Shown: positions 35,332 to 45,440, counted from the first letter of the stretch. The stretch is 64,000 bases of DNA from Paenibacillus artemisiicola (GCF_017652985.1 NZ_JAGGDJ010000002.1:124001-188000); one strand, 5' to 3'. The notes: generated by a model from the letters alone, not told the origin. Program-made: numbers and translations.

Positions 35332-36239
35332 GCGCCGTCCGACTGAAAATAATCGAGGAAATGCTGCGCCCGCTTCGACAGGCGGTGGTCCTTGAGCCAG
35401 AGGATGCCGATATCCGATTGGAAATTGGCGTCCCGGATCGGCAGCATCGTGACGTCGCCGTACGGGAACGAGTTGAGGATCGATTTCGGGAAGACGGTCG
35501 CGCCGATGCCGGAGGCGATCAAGGACATGATGACCGTTACGCTGGAGCACTCGCAGATGATGTTCGGCTCGAGGCCATGGCGCCGAAATTCGTTCACGAC
35601 CTGCTCGTGCATGCGGATCGTGTTGTCGGTCTTAAGCGTGAGCAGCGGATACTCCGCCAGCTCGCGCATGCCGATGCTCTGCTCTTCCCCGCCCGCGCGC
35701 GGCCGCGGCACCCAAGAGCTGGGGAACACCGTGACGTACGGATCGGACGGCAGCGGAAGCGTCGACAGCTTCGACGGCAGGATGCCCGTCTCGAACGGCA
35801 GGCGGGACACGACGAGCTCGATCGCCCGCTTGGCCAGCATTTCGCCGAGCAGAAAATGGTCACCTTCCGTGATTTTGAACGTAATTTGTGGATAGGCGGC
35901 GCGCAGCTGGCGAATCGGCTTCGGCAGGATCGAGACGCACGATACGACGGCCCCGATGGAGAGCGTCCCCCGTACGCCTTCCTCCAGCTCGCGGACTTCC
36001 AGCATCGTCTCGTCTAGCTGCGCCAGCAGCGATTCGGCTTTGGAACGGAGCAGCTCGCCCGCCGCGGTCAGGGTCAATTGCTTCCGTCCGCGCTCGAACA
36101 GCTTGGCGCCGAGTTCCTCTTCCATCAGCATCAGCTGGCGGCTGAGCGGGGGCTGCTCCATGTGCAGGAGTTTGGCCGCGCGCGTGATTTGCTTCTCCTC
36201 AGCTATCGCGAGGAAATATTTCAATTGCTTGAAGTCCAT
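35307..36239 (-). CDS. LysR-family transcriptional regulator
   Basis: 310 aa. The N-terminal helix-turn-helix is FKQLKYFLAIAEEKQITRAA with PPLSRQLMLMEEELGAKLFER. The effector domain runs from about residue 90 to 300. It diverges from ilvE across 126 bases of AT-rich DNA, so ilvE is a candidate target. LysR proteins commonly repress themselves and activate the divergent gene on binding a metabolite. Confidence 0.93.
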   Translation of the reverse strand: MDFKQLKYFLAIAEEKQITRAAKLLHMEQPPLSRQLMLMEEELGAKLFERGRKQLTLTAAGELLRSKAESLLAQLDETMLEVRELEEGVRGTLSIGAVVSCVSILPKPIRQLRAAYPQITFKITEGDHFLLGEMLAKRAIELVVSRLPFETGILPSKLSTLPLPSDPYVTVFPSSWVPRPRAGGEEQSIGMRELAEYPLLTLKTDNTIRMHEQVVNEFRRHGLEPNIICECSSVTVIMSLIASGIGATVFPKSILNSFPYGDVTMLPIRDANFQSDIGILWLKDHRLSKRAQHFLDYFQSDGAQTFRKNV

Positions 36240-36365
36240 CGTGGTTCGCCTCTTTACGATACCCGTAGGGTATGGAAAATGGATAATTTAGATATTATTA
36301 ATATAGTCACCGGCATAGTAAAATGCAATTAGTGCACTTATTACGTACGAGGGAAGGGATTCAGC

Positions 36366-37442
36366 ATGATCGCATCGACACCGATTCAAATCGAACGCAC
36401 GACAACTCCGAAACCGAAACCTCCGCAGGATAAGCTCGGCTTCGGCATTTACTTTACCGACCATATGTTCATTATGAATTACACGGCGGAGTTCGGCTGG
36501 CACCGCTCCCGCATCGTGCCGTACCAGCCGATTACGCTGGATCCGGCGGCGAAAGTGTTCCACTACGGCCAAACCGTGTTCGAAGGTCTGAAAGCGTATA
36601 AAACGGCGGACGGCCGCGTGCAGCTGTTCCGTCCGGACGCCAACATGAAGCGGATGAACCGCTCGAACGACCGGATGAGCATGCCGCCGATTCCGACGGA
36701 GCTAGCGCTCGAGGCGATCAAGGGGCTGGCGAAGATCGACCAGGATTGGATTCCGGACGGCGAAGGCAACTCGCTGTACATCCGCCCGTTCGTCATCGCC
36801 ACGGAGGCGCTGCTCGGCGTGCAGCCGTCGCTCGAATACCAGTTCATCGTCATCATGTCTCCCGTAGGCGCGTATTACCCCGAAGGCATCAACCCGGTTA
36901 AAATCTTCGTCGAGTCCCATTACGTGCGCGCCATGGTCGGGGGCGTCGGGGAAGCGAAGACGGCGGGCAACTACGCGGCCGGCCTCAAGGCGCAGGACGC
37001 GGCCAAGGATCAGGGCTACACGCAGGTATTGTGGCTGGACGGCGCGGAGCATAAGTATATTGAAGAAGTCGGCAGCATGAACGTCTTCTTCAAGATTGAC
37101 GGCACCGTCTACACGCCGGCGCTGAACGGCAGCATATTGGACGGCATTACGCGCAATTCCGTCATCCGGCTGCTGAAGCACTGGAACGTCCCGGTCGTCG
37201 AGCGCGTGCTCTCGATCGAGGAAATTTACGAAGCGGGCAAGAACGGCAAGCTGGAGGAATCGTTCGGCACCGGCACCGCGGCCGTCATTTCGCCGGTCGG
37301 CGAGCTGAACTGGCGCGGCGAGAAGCTGATCATTAACGGCGGCAAGACGGGCCAGCTGTCCGAGAAGATCTACAACGACCTGACGGGCATTCAATACGGC
37401 AAGCTGGAAGATCCGTTCGGCTGGATGATCGAAGTCCACTAA
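36366..37442 (+). CDS. ilvE: Branched-chain amino acid aminotransferase
   Basis: 358 aa fold-type IV PLP enzyme that interconverts Leu, Ile and Val with their keto acids. Clear BCAT features are FHYGQTVFEGLKAY, RPFVIATEALLGV, the PLP lysine in GEAKTAGNYAAGLKAQ and EEVGSMNVFF. The start MIASTPIQIERT and length match the long BCAT type II form. GAGGGAAGGG precedes the ATG. It is followed by a strong terminator and stands alone, opposite a LysR regulator. Confidence 0.96.
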   Translation: MIASTPIQIERTTTPKPKPPQDKLGFGIYFTDHMFIMNYTAEFGWHRSRIVPYQPITLDPAAKVFHYGQTVFEGLKAYKTADGRVQLFRPDANMKRMNRSNDRMSMPPIPTELALEAIKGLAKIDQDWIPDGEGNSLYIRPFVIATEALLGVQPSLEYQFIVIMSPVGAYYPEGINPVKIFVESHYVRAMVGGVGEAKTAGNYAAGLKAQDAAKDQGYTQVLWLDGAEHKYIEEVGSMNVFFKIDGTVYTPALNGSILDGITRNSVIRLLKHWNVPVVERVLSIEEIYEAGKNGKLEESFGTGTAAVISPVGELNWRGEKLIINGGKTGQLSEKIYNDLTGIQYGKLEDPFGWMIEVH

Positions 37443-37456
37443 TTGACGAATATACG

Positions 37457-37487
37457 AAGACCGCGCTATCCGGCGCGGTCTTTTTTT
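37457..37487 (+). terminator. Terminator of ilvE
   Basis: AAGACCGCGC pairs with GCGCGGTCTT, then seven T residues. Confidence 0.92.
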
Positions 37488-37543
37488 GTGCTGAAGGAAC
37501 AAGGGACGGCGGAAGAAGAATGGAGCGAATATTATTAATGGCG

Positions 37544-38209
37544 TTAAACGTTATATTCGCTGTAATAGGCCATTTCGACGACGCCCCGGTTCGCGGCGAG
37601 CGAATCGGAGTCCAGGGTCAGCGTACGCACGCCGGAGGCGGCGGGCAGCCCTGTCGCCTCGGCGAACGGCGCCGCCGGCTCGAACAGCAGGCGGCCGACG
37701 ATGCCGGTCGCCTTGGTGCGGTAGTGCATCGGAATGGCGACGGCCGGCTCGAGCTGCGCGACGGTTTGCGCGGCTTCGGCGCCGCCCAGCGTCATTTTGC
37801 CGCCGACGGGGACGATCAGGACGTCGACGCGGCCGATCGCGGCGGCTTGCTCCTGCGTCAAGAGATGGCCGAGATCGCCGCAGTGGCAGACGACGAGGCC
37901 GTCGACTTCGATGACGAAGACGAGGTTGCTGCCGCGCTTCGCGCCTTGATGCTTGTCGTGGAACGTGCGGACGCCGCGGATCGAGACGTCCTTGACGGTC
38001 GCCGGCTCGGGGCCGTTCACGAGCATGAAGTCGCCGGAAGCGGCCTTCACCTGGTTATGATCCCGGTGATCGTGCGTGACGGCGACGAGATCCGCTTCCA
38101 CGACCGGCATGCGATACCCGAGAAACCGGCGGAAGGGGTCAATCAATACGCGGGTGCCTTGAGCGGACGTCAGAAGAAAACAGGATTGACCGAACCATTG
38201 CATATCCAT
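37544..38209 (-). CDS. Metallo-beta-lactamase-fold hydrolase (UlaG-like)
   Basis: 221 aa. The metal site is THDHRDHNQ (HxHxxDH), later His residues lie in CHCGDLGH, and MHYRT follows at the end of the fold. It starts with WFGQSCFLL and LIDPF, as in the UlaG/YtkL group of L-ascorbate-6-phosphate lactonase-like proteins, whose true substrates are mostly unknown. AAGGCGG precedes the ATG. A 16-base inverted repeat GTGC...GCAC lies just upstream. Confidence 0.9.
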   Translation of the reverse strand: MDMQWFGQSCFLLTSAQGTRVLIDPFRRFLGYRMPVVEADLVAVTHDHRDHNQVKAASGDFMLVNGPEPATVKDVSIRGVRTFHDKHQGAKRGSNLVFVIEVDGLVVCHCGDLGHLLTQEQAAAIGRVDVLIVPVGGKMTLGGAEAAQTVAQLEPAVAIPMHYRTKATGIVGRLLFEPAAPFAEATGLPAASGVRTLTLDSDSLAANRGVVEMAYYSEYNV

Positions 38210-38387
38210 CGCGATCTACCGCCTTGTCGTTGTTATATGTGCAAATAATAGCACATTAAAGACGGTTTGGCAAAGCCGCGCTCGAGAGGGGGAAGCGGAG
38301 GCAATTCGGATGGAGCCGCGAACTCTTGCTTCTGGTGCCCATCGCCATGCGTGCTTAACAAAAAAACATAACCGTCCGGCATGGGGC

Positions 38388-38424
38388 AAAGAAAAGCGGC
38401 TTCCGCCCAAAGGGGAAGCCGCTT
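38388..38424. terminator. Bidirectional terminator
   Basis: AAAAGCGGCTTCC pairs with GGAAGCCGCTTTT, with T tracts on each strand. It ends the glutamate-synthase-like gene on the minus strand. Confidence 0.85.
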
Positions 38425-38437
38425 TTGCGTTCGCCGC

Positions 38438-40009
38438 TTACGACGCGGCGTCGGGATACGGGAACAGGTCGACGACGCGTACGGTTTCGCCGTTTTCGCT
38501 CGTGAAGACGACGTGCTCGCGCCGCAGCTCGCTCGGGCTGTACAGCCCGCAGGCCGCGGCGAGCGAGAAGAGGCCCTCGCGCATTTGGAGGATGTAATTC
38601 ATGACGCGCCACTGCTTCTCTTCCGGCACCAGCGCTTCCTGGTACTTGTCGTCCGTCGTCGTGATGCCCGTCGGGCACTTGCCGGTGTGGCACTGCATCG
38701 CCATGATGCAGCCGTTCGCCATCATGAAGCCGCGCGCGGAGTTGACGGCGTCGGCGCCGAGCGCCAGCGCGACCGCGACTTTGTCCGGCGTGATGAGCTT
38801 CCCGGACGCGAACAGCTTGAATTTGCCGCGGATGCCGAATTTGCGGGCCGTGTCGTCGAGGATGAGCAGCGCCGGGTAGAGCGGCAGTCCCATGCCGTCG
38901 GCCATCGCCTTGAACGTCGCGCCCGAACCGCCCTCGGACCCGTCGACCGTGATGAAGTCGGGGTACACGTCCAGGTCGATCATCGCCTGGAAGAACGGTT
39001 CCAGCCGTTTCGGATCGCCAACGACGATCTTCACGCCGACCGGCTTGCCGCCTTCTTCCTGCAGCGTGCGAATGAACTGCAGCGCTTCCTCCGGTTTCGT
39101 CAAGAACTCGAACCGGTTCGGCGAATTGACGGTTCGGCCGACGGGGACGAGACGGGCTTTCGCGACGGGCTCGGTGACTTTGGCGCCTTCCAGATGGCCG
39201 CCGCGAATTTTGGCCCCTTGATGGAATTTGAGCTCGAACGCCTTGATCTGGGCGAGCGACGCCTTGAACTTGAACGCCTCCAGCGAGAAATGCCCTTCCG
39301 CGTCCCTGTAGCCGTACAGCCCCGGCCCGATCTGGGCGACGATGTCCGCGCCCGTCTCGAGATGGGCGTCCGCGACGCCGCCTTCGCCGGTATTGATCCA
39401 CGAGCCGCCGGCCATGCGCGCACCGGCTCCCGTCGAGTGGATATACCGCTCGCCGACAGCGCCGAACGACGTCGCCGATGCGCCGAACATGCCCTTGAGC
39501 CGCCAAGGCTCCCGTCGCCCCTCGCCGACCACGATGGCGTCGTCGTCGTGCAGCAGCCACGGTCTCACCTGCTCCTCGACGATTTTTTCCCTGCGCGTGA
39601 ACAAGCCTTCGTCCATAATGACGTACCTTCGGCCTTGCCGCACGACGGCGTTATCGACCCGCAGCTCGCTGGTGAGCTTGGGGAACATCGCGTTGGATAA
39701 ATAATAGCCCGGCTTCTCGTAATCCCGTCGCCCGCCGAACGAGATCAGATCCGTCCGGTATTTCGCCGCATAGACGAGCCCGACAAAATCCGCGCGCGAG
39801 AACGGTTTGCCTTCCGTATCGTTATCGAACCAGTATTGGCGGAATTCCGGTCCGAGCTTCTCGAGCAAATAGCGGATCCAGCCGAGAAACGGATGGGCGC
39901 GGATGACGGAGTGCTTCGGCTGCTTCGACAAGACGTACATGTACCCGAAGAACACGAGCGGAGGCACGAGGACGACGACGAGCAGCACGACGAGAATGGT
40001 AATCAGCAT
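38438..40009 (-). CDS. FMN-binding glutamate synthase-like protein (archaeal-type GltB domain)
   Basis: 523 aa. Residues 1-28 are one membrane helix. The rest is the FMN barrel of glutamate synthase, with HSTGAGARMAGGSWINTGEGG, VDGSEGGSGATF and the 3Fe-4S cysteines in CIMAMQCHTGKCPTGI. The glutaminase and FMN-reductase parts are absent, as in the widespread short family whose physiological reaction is uncertain. The N-terminal anchor suggests a membrane-associated oxidoreductase rather than the soluble GOGAT. Confidence 0.92.
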   Translation of the reverse strand: MLITILVVLLVVVLVPPLVFFGYMYVLSKQPKHSVIRAHPFLGWIRYLLEKLGPEFRQYWFDNDTEGKPFSRADFVGLVYAAKYRTDLISFGGRRDYEKPGYYLSNAMFPKLTSELRVDNAVVRQGRRYVIMDEGLFTRREKIVEEQVRPWLLHDDDAIVVGEGRREPWRLKGMFGASATSFGAVGERYIHSTGAGARMAGGSWINTGEGGVADAHLETGADIVAQIGPGLYGYRDAEGHFSLEAFKFKASLAQIKAFELKFHQGAKIRGGHLEGAKVTEPVAKARLVPVGRTVNSPNRFEFLTKPEEALQFIRTLQEEGGKPVGVKIVVGDPKRLEPFFQAMIDLDVYPDFITVDGSEGGSGATFKAMADGMGLPLYPALLILDDTARKFGIRGKFKLFASGKLITPDKVAVALALGADAVNSARGFMMANGCIMAMQCHTGKCPTGITTTDDKYQEALVPEEKQWRVMNYILQMREGLFSLAAACGLYSPSELRREHVVFTSENGETVRVVDLFPYPDAAS

Positions 40010-40251
40010 GCGAATTAACCTCCAGATGACAAAAAATGACCTTCAAGCAGACCAGGTATATCTTACCACGAATCGTCGGAATGATTCATTCGTCCGGGAG
40101 CCGGCCCGGCGCGCGTCCGGAGCCGAAAACAATGAAAACGGGATGAAAAAACAGACGGTTGCGTAAAACCGAGCCTTCGCTGGATGCATATGCTGGAGCA
40201 GACAACTCTTGCAGACAAGCAAATCCGAGTTTCGAAGGATGATAGGATAGG

Positions 40252-41892
40252 ATGCCGCGTACACCATTAGCCAGACTGCTGCGCGAACTGTATATCGTCG
40301 CAGCCGATTCTTATGCGAAGAAGACGACGGTCGAACAGGCGATCCGCGAACGCCGGCAGCGCCGCAAAACGATGCTGGAACGCCTGGTCGGCGACATTCA
40401 AAGCGGGAAAGACCCGACCCTGCATGCCCGAAGGCCGGAAGCGAAGGCCGGCGCTTTCGCGGGCGCGGCTTCGCCCGCGGCGCCAAGAATCGCGATCGTC
40501 GGCGCGGGACTCGCCGGCTTGACGTGCGCGTACCGGCTGAAGGCCGCCGGCTTCGACGCCGCGGTCTACGAGGCGGACGCGAAGCCTTCGGCAGGCCGCT
40601 GCAGCACCCGGTACGGCGAGTTCGAAGACGGACAGGTCGCCGAGCGCGGCGGCATGCTCATCGATACGGGCCATCGCGCCTTCCGCCGGCTCGCGCGCGA
40701 GCTGGGGCTGGAAATGACCGATCTGCTCGATGCCGAGCCCCCGGACACGGCGCCGCTGTATTATTTCGACGGCGAGCCGTATTCGTTCGCGGAAGCGGCG
40801 GAGGACTTCAAAGCCGTCATCGGGCCGCTGAACCGCGATTTGACGGCGGCGGGCTTCCCGACGCTCTATAACCGTTATACGCAGCGGGGCCGCGAATTGG
40901 ACCGGATGTCCGTCACGGATTGGATCGCGGCCAACGTGCCCGGCGGCGCGGATTCGAGATTCGGCCGGCTGCTGGACATCGCCTGCACGATCGAATACGG
41001 CGCGGATGCCGGCATGCAGAGCGCCTTGAACTTCATTTATTTGCACGGCATTCTGGAAGAAGAGGACGACTTCCGGATGTTCGGGCTCTCCGACGAGCGG
41101 TACCAGATCCGCGGCGGCAACGAGCAGCTGGTTCGCCGGCTGGCGGGCAAGCTCGACGAGCGGCAGATCCGGCGCGGCATGCGGCTCATCGCGCTGGCCG
41201 AGCAGGCCGACGGCAGCTACCGGCTGACGTTTCAGCGGCATGCCGGGACGGTCGACGTCGAAGCGGACAAGGTCGTGCTCACGCTGCCGTTCGCCGTGCT
41301 CCGCTCGTCCGTCGACTTCAGCCGGGCCGGCTTCCGGCCGCTCAAGGCCGCGGCGATCCGGGAGCTCGGCATGGGGGCGAACAGCAAGCTGCACCTGCAG
41401 TTCCGCGACCGGCACTGGCATAGCCTCGGCTCGAACGGCGACACGATCGCGGACACCGGCTACCAGAACACGTTCGACGTCGTCCGGGGGCAGCCCGGCG
41501 CATCCGGCCTGCTCGTGGACTATACCGGCGGCAGCGTCGGGGAGGGCATGATCACGGGGACGCCGCACGAACGCGCGGCGCAGTTCCTGCGGCAGATCGA
41601 GCCGGTCCTCCCGGGACTGACGGCCAAGTGGAACGGCCGGGCGGCGCGCGACTGCTGGTTAAGCAATCCCTTTTCCCTCGGCTCGTATTCCTACCGGAAG
41701 GTCGGTCAGCACACGGCGTTCGCCGGCGTGGAGCAGGAGCGCGAGGGGACGCGGGGAAATTGCCATTTCGCCGGCGAGCACACGTCCGTGGCGTTCCAGG
41801 GCTATATGAACGGCGCGGTCGAGAGCGGCGAACGGGCGGCCAAGGAAATCATCGGCGACCTGCAAGTCCGGCCAACCGGCGGCGGGCAGTGA
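40252..41892 (+). CDS. Flavin monoamine oxidase-family protein
   Basis: 546 aa. The FAD dinucleotide fold is IVGAGLAGLTCAYRLKAAGFDAAVYEAD (about residues 82-110). C-terminal FAD contact is NCHFAGEHTSVAFQGYMNGAVESG. An N-terminal extension of about 75 residues is basic and helical (QAIRERRQRRKTMLERL). It resembles the extension seen in bacterial amine oxidases that follow a twin-arginine-less start. It oxidises a primary amine to aldehyde, ammonia and peroxide; the substrate is unknown. It is monocistronic and followed by a terminator. Confidence 0.9.
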   Translation: MPRTPLARLLRELYIVAADSYAKKTTVEQAIRERRQRRKTMLERLVGDIQSGKDPTLHARRPEAKAGAFAGAASPAAPRIAIVGAGLAGLTCAYRLKAAGFDAAVYEADAKPSAGRCSTRYGEFEDGQVAERGGMLIDTGHRAFRRLARELGLEMTDLLDAEPPDTAPLYYFDGEPYSFAEAAEDFKAVIGPLNRDLTAAGFPTLYNRYTQRGRELDRMSVTDWIAANVPGGADSRFGRLLDIACTIEYGADAGMQSALNFIYLHGILEEEDDFRMFGLSDERYQIRGGNEQLVRRLAGKLDERQIRRGMRLIALAEQADGSYRLTFQRHAGTVDVEADKVVLTLPFAVLRSSVDFSRAGFRPLKAAAIRELGMGANSKLHLQFRDRHWHSLGSNGDTIADTGYQNTFDVVRGQPGASGLLVDYTGGSVGEGMITGTPHERAAQFLRQIEPVLPGLTAKWNGRAARDCWLSNPFSLGSYSYRKVGQHTAFAGVEQEREGTRGNCHFAGEHTSVAFQGYMNGAVESGERAAKEIIGDLQVRPTGGGQ

Positions 41893-41986
41893 GGCAAAGG
41901 CCGGGCGCGGCGGCATTTTCGAATGGATTCGCGCATGCAAGGTCATGGCCGGGTGCGGTAATCGAACCTAATATCGATGTGAAGAG

Positions 41987-42016
41987 CAAACCGGTTCCGA
42001 CTCAGGAACCGGTTTT
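41987..42016 (+). terminator. Intrinsic terminator
   Basis: AAACCGGTTCC pairs with GGAACCGGTTT around GACTCA, then TT. Confidence 0.85.
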
Positions 42017-42171
42017 TCGGTTTGCCATCGCCTGCTTTCGCCTGCCGTCCCGGGGCGGTGCGGCTCAATTTTCCCGCAAGAGCTTGTTCTAGTACCGCGG
42101 AAAATGCAATAATAAACGAGGTAATGTTATTGCGTGCAATCGAAATCCAAAGAAAGCGGGAATGAACCAAG

Positions 42172-42891
42172 ATGGGTCGCAAATGGAATAATATTAAAGA
42201 AAAGAAAGCTTCGAAGGACGCCAATACCAGTCGGGTGTACGCCAAATTCGGAATTGAAATCTACGTTGCCGCCAAGAAGGGCGAGCCGGACCCGGAATCC
42301 AACCAAGCGCTCAAATTCGTGCTCGAACGCGCGAAAACTTATAACGTGCCGAAGGCGATCATCGACCGCGCCATCGAGAAGGCGAAAGGCAGCGGCGACG
42401 AGAGCTACGAAGAGCTCCGTTACGAAGGCTTCGGGCCGAGCGGCTCGATGATCATCGTCGACGCCTTGACGAACAACGTGAACCGCACCGCGCCGGTCGT
42501 CCGTTCCGCGTTCACGAAATGCGGCGGCAACATGGGCGTCAGCGGCTCCGTGTCGTACATGTTCAACGCCACGGCCGTGATCGGCGTGGAAGGCAAGACC
42601 GTCGACGAGGTGCTCGAGCTCATGATGGAAGCGGACGTCGACGTGCGCGATATCGTGGAAGAGGACGAAGCCGTCATCGTCTACGCGGAGCCGAGCGCGT
42701 TCCAAGCCGTGCAGGACGCGTTCAAGCAAGCCGGCATCTCGGAATTCACCGTCGCCGAGCTCACGATGCTGCCGCAGACGTACGTCACGCTTCCGGAAGA
42801 CGCGCAGGCGCAGTTCGAGCGTCTGATCGACTTGCTGGAAGACTCGGAAGACGTGCAGCAGGTGTACCACAACGTCGAGTTCGAGGACTAA
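42172..42891 (+). CDS. YebC/TACO1-family protein (YeeN-like)
   Basis: 239 aa, the normal length. Start [27 protein letters not shown] is the short-N-terminus form typical of the B. subtilis YeeN branch. Conserved [30 protein letters not shown] and FNATAVIGV follow. Family members act as ribosome-associated translation factors for polyproline stretches or as transcription regulators. It stands alone between two terminators. Confidence 0.95.
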   Translation: MGRKWNNIKEKKASKDANTSRVYAKFGIEIYVAAKKGEPDPESNQALKFVLERAKTYNVPKAIIDRAIEKAKGSGDESYEELRYEGFGPSGSMIIVDALTNNVNRTAPVVRSAFTKCGGNMGVSGSVSYMFNATAVIGVEGKTVDEVLELMMEADVDVRDIVEEDEAVIVYAEPSAFQAVQDAFKQAGISEFTVAELTMLPQTYVTLPEDAQAQFERLIDLLEDSEDVQQVYHNVEFED

Positions 42892-42927
42892 GGCGGCTCC
42901 CGTCGCCGGCTTCACGCTTGATTGGCA

Positions 42928-42954
42928 AAAAGCCGCGATCCCGCGGCTTTTTTT
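42928..42954 (+). terminator. Terminator of the YebC-like gene
   Basis: AAAGCCGCG pairs with CGCGGCTTT around five bases, then a T run. Confidence 0.92.
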
Positions 42955-43023
42955 GTGCCGCTTTTTACCGCTTTGAGGTAAAATAAACCTGCGAGGCGAA
43001 AAATGGAATGATTTTTGGGGTTT

Positions 43024-43062
43024 TGTCGAAAACGAGGCAGGCAAACCGAAAATTTTGTCGAA
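43024..43062 (+). promoter_or_regulatory. Two Spo0A-type boxes
   Basis: TGTCGAA occurs at 43024-43030 and 43056-43062, each within TTTTGTCGAAA followed by GAGG. The form matches the 0A-box TGNCGAA. They lie 55-90 bases before the sensor kinase start, so Spo0A control is likely but untested. Confidence 0.6.
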
Positions 43063-43116
43063 ATGAGGTATTGTAGACGCAATACACATTACCCACGTTT
43101 TGAGGTGTCGGAAGGA

Positions 43117-45036
43117 ATGAAGCTGAAAGTCGTCTTAGGGTTATTTTTCATCATCGCTTGTCTTGTTCCGATGCTGCCGACGGCCGCGCAGGCGGCTCCG
43201 GTTACGGGGGACGCCGCGATTTCTTCCTGGCAGCTGAGATGGGAGACGGACGGGGACCGGCTTGCATCGCCGGACGAGGCGATGCAGGCGTCGGGGTGGC
43301 AGGACATCCGGGCATCCGCTCCGGTCGTTTCGAAACCGGAACGCGTGGAATCCGCGTGGGTCCGGATCAAGCTGCCGGAAATCGGCAAGAACCAAGGCGC
43401 GTTTTTTCGTTCGATTTACGCGCAGAACATTACCGCGTATTTGAACGGCGAAGCGGTATTTCATTCGGAACGCAAGCATTGGTTCGATTTGAACCGCGTG
43501 TTGATCCCGCTCGAGAATTACGATTCCGGCCAGGAGCTGCTGCTTCATCTGGAAAGCGATACGGACCGGCTGGGACTCGGACGCGGCATTCATATTTCGG
43601 ATTATCAAGATCTGATGCGCTTGTACGCGAAGTACGACTTGCTGGATATCATCCTCGGAAGCGCGTTCATCTTCGTCGCGTTCGTCATGCTGATCTGCTC
43701 GGTATTCCTTGACCGGAACCAGCTGAAGCTGTGGCTCGCGCTCTGCTTCATCATCCTGCCGATCGGCGGCCTGCTAATCGGGTATTCCCCGTTCCTGTAC
43801 ACGTTCTATGGTTCGTACGGCTTCGTGTACCAAGGCTTGTTCGATCTGTCGCTGTACACGTTCCTGCCGGCGCTGCTCGTGTTTTTCGAGTTTTTGTTCG
43901 GAAGCGGGTATCGCGGCATCGTGAAGCATTTCCGGCGGTTCCAGATCGGTTATTCCGTATTCGGCCTTGTCATGCTGATCGTCAACCGGGCGCTTCACAA
44001 TGAGTTTCAGTCGTTTTATTTCTTCGTCTCGGTCACGGCGGCCGGCTGTCTGATGCTGGCCGAGTTCATCCTCATTCTGCTCATTCTGGGCAGGCAGCTG
44101 TGGAGACGAAACATCGATTCGATCATCCTGTCGGTCGGCTTGGCGATCTTCGCCATCATCGGTTCGGCGGAGCTCGTGAAGTTCTACGCGTCTTCCCAGA
44201 CGTACGATCTGTCGTGGTGGAAATGGGGACTCGTGGCGTTCGTCTTATCGCTCATCGTGCTGCTCGGACGACGGTTCGCGCATCAGCATAAATTGATCCT
44301 TACGTATTCGCGGGACTTGGAAATTTACAATTCCGAGCTGCAGCGGTCGGAGAAGATGGAGATCATCAGCCAATTGGCGGCTTCCGTGGCGCACGAGGTC
44401 CGCAACCCGCTTCAAGTCACGCGCGGCCTGCTGCAGATCCTCGAGACGCGCCATCAGATCGAGCGCAGCGGCGAGAACTATTACAAGCTTGCGATCGACG
44501 AGCTCGACCGGGCTTCGACGATCATCACCGATTTCCTGACGTTCGCGAAGCCCCAGATGGAGCAGGTGCACGAATTGAATCTGGCGGAGGAATTCAAGCA
44601 CGTGGAAGGCATTATCGTGCCTCTGGCGAATCTGCACGGGGGCCGGCTGGAGATGAACGTGCCGCGTTCGCTGCGGATCTTGGGCAATTCCTCCAAGCTG
44701 AAGCAAGCGCTGATCAATATCATCAAGAACAGCATCGAAGCGCTGGAAGGCGCGGGCGTCGTCAAAATTTGGGCGTACGAGGAGCGGGAGCAAGTGGTCA
44801 TTCATATCTCGGACAGCGGCGCCGGGATGGATGAGCGCGTCCTGGAACGATTGGGTGAACCGTACTTCTCGAACAAGACGAAGGGGACCGGTCTGGGGCT
44901 GATGGTGACGTTCCGCATCATCGAGGTCATGCAGGGGACGATCAAATTCACAAGCCAGAAGGGCATCGGCACCGAAGCGATGATTCGCTTTCCCGCCGCG
45001 CGCTTCGTCGAAACAAACGCGAAGGTCTCGATGTGA
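43117..45036 (+). CDS. 7TM sensor histidine kinase
   Basis: 639 aa; ATG at 43117 with GAGGTG upstream. A signal peptide (1-28) leads to an extracellular jelly-roll-like domain (about 30-180, 7TMR-DISM style). Seven helices follow (about 185-395), then a short coiled coil and the kinase. H426 lies in VAHEVRNPLQVTRGLLQIL, the sequence style of sporulation kinases, and the ATP lid is STKGTGLGLM-like (NKTKGTGLGLM). No response regulator is adjacent. Two 0A boxes lie upstream. It converges on the NHLP peptide cluster and could be its receptor (inference only). Confidence 0.9.
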   Translation: MKLKVVLGLFFIIACLVPMLPTAAQAAPVTGDAAISSWQLRWETDGDRLASPDEAMQASGWQDIRASAPVVSKPERVESAWVRIKLPEIGKNQGAFFRSIYAQNITAYLNGEAVFHSERKHWFDLNRVLIPLENYDSGQELLLHLESDTDRLGLGRGIHISDYQDLMRLYAKYDLLDIILGSAFIFVAFVMLICSVFLDRNQLKLWLALCFIILPIGGLLIGYSPFLYTFYGSYGFVYQGLFDLSLYTFLPALLVFFEFLFGSGYRGIVKHFRRFQIGYSVFGLVMLIVNRALHNEFQSFYFFVSVTAAGCLMLAEFILILLILGRQLWRRNIDSIILSVGLAIFAIIGSAELVKFYASSQTYDLSWWKWGLVAFVLSLIVLLGRRFAHQHKLILTYSRDLEIYNSELQRSEKMEIISQLAASVAHEVRNPLQVTRGLLQILETRHQIERSGENYYKLAIDELDRASTIITDFLTFAKPQMEQVHELNLAEEFKHVEGIIVPLANLHGGRLEMNVPRSLRILGNSSKLKQALINIIKNSIEALEGAGVVKIWAYEEREQVVIHISDSGAGMDERVLERLGEPYFSNKTKGTGLGLMVTFRIIEVMQGTIKFTSQKGIGTEAMIRFPAARFVETNAKVSM

Positions 45037-45052
45037 CCTTCGCGTTTTTTGC
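45019..45052. terminator. Terminator between the kinase and peptide genes
   Basis: ACGCGAAGGTC pairs with GACCTTCGCGT, then six T residues. It sits at the 3' ends of two convergent genes. Confidence 0.88.
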
Positions 45053-45067
45053 GTGCGGGATTCGATT

Positions 45068-45301
45068 TTACCATGTGTCGAGCGATTCGTCCGTTTTCCC
45101 GGCGTCTGCCGGATTTTGAGGAAGGACGAGCGCGAATTTCGTAGGCGTTTCTTCGACGACGACGAGTTCGACGTCATTCGGCAGCGACAGGCCGAACGCC
45201 TCTTGCAGCGCTTCTTTCGGGTTCGTCAGCAATTTTGCTTTGAACGCAGGGTCGGACCAAGCTTTCTCGATAATTTGTTGCTGCAGCTGTTGTTCGGTCA
45301 T
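45068..45301 (-). CDS. NHLP-leader RiPP precursor 1, C-terminal Trp
   Basis: 77 aa, ATG preceded by GAGGTG. Residues 8-62 match the nitrile-hydratase-alpha-like leader: IIEKAWSDPAFKAKLLTNP, EAFGLSLPNDVELVVVEETP, FALVLPQNP. The leader is followed by only 13-15 residues ending ESLDTW. Such leaders guide modifying enzymes to a short core peptide. The terminal Asp-Thr-Trp is shared with the second precursor although the residues before it differ. This suggests that the Trp is the modified or recognised residue (inference). A terminator separates it from precursor 2, so it should have its own promoter. Confidence 0.88.
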   Translation of the reverse strand: MTEQQLQQQIIEKAWSDPAFKAKLLTNPKEALQEAFGLSLPNDVELVVVEETPTKFALVLPQNPADAGKTDESLDTW

Positions 45302-45406
45302 CCGTTTCGCACCTCGTTAATAGGAGTTATGTACCAGGTAAAGTGTACCATTAAAGCTGAGACAATTCTACTAAAAATCGCTAGATTAAGGCGGAAAAAC
45401 GACAAA

Positions 45407-45440
45407 AAAAGGGAATTTCCGCTACCGGAAATTCCCTTTT
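45407..45440. terminator. Strong bidirectional hairpin between the two precursor genes
   Basis: A 15-bp AT/GC stem (45407-45421 with 45426-45440) with a CTAC loop and A and T tracts on both sides. It ends the precursor-2 transcript and separates precursor 1. Confidence 0.9.
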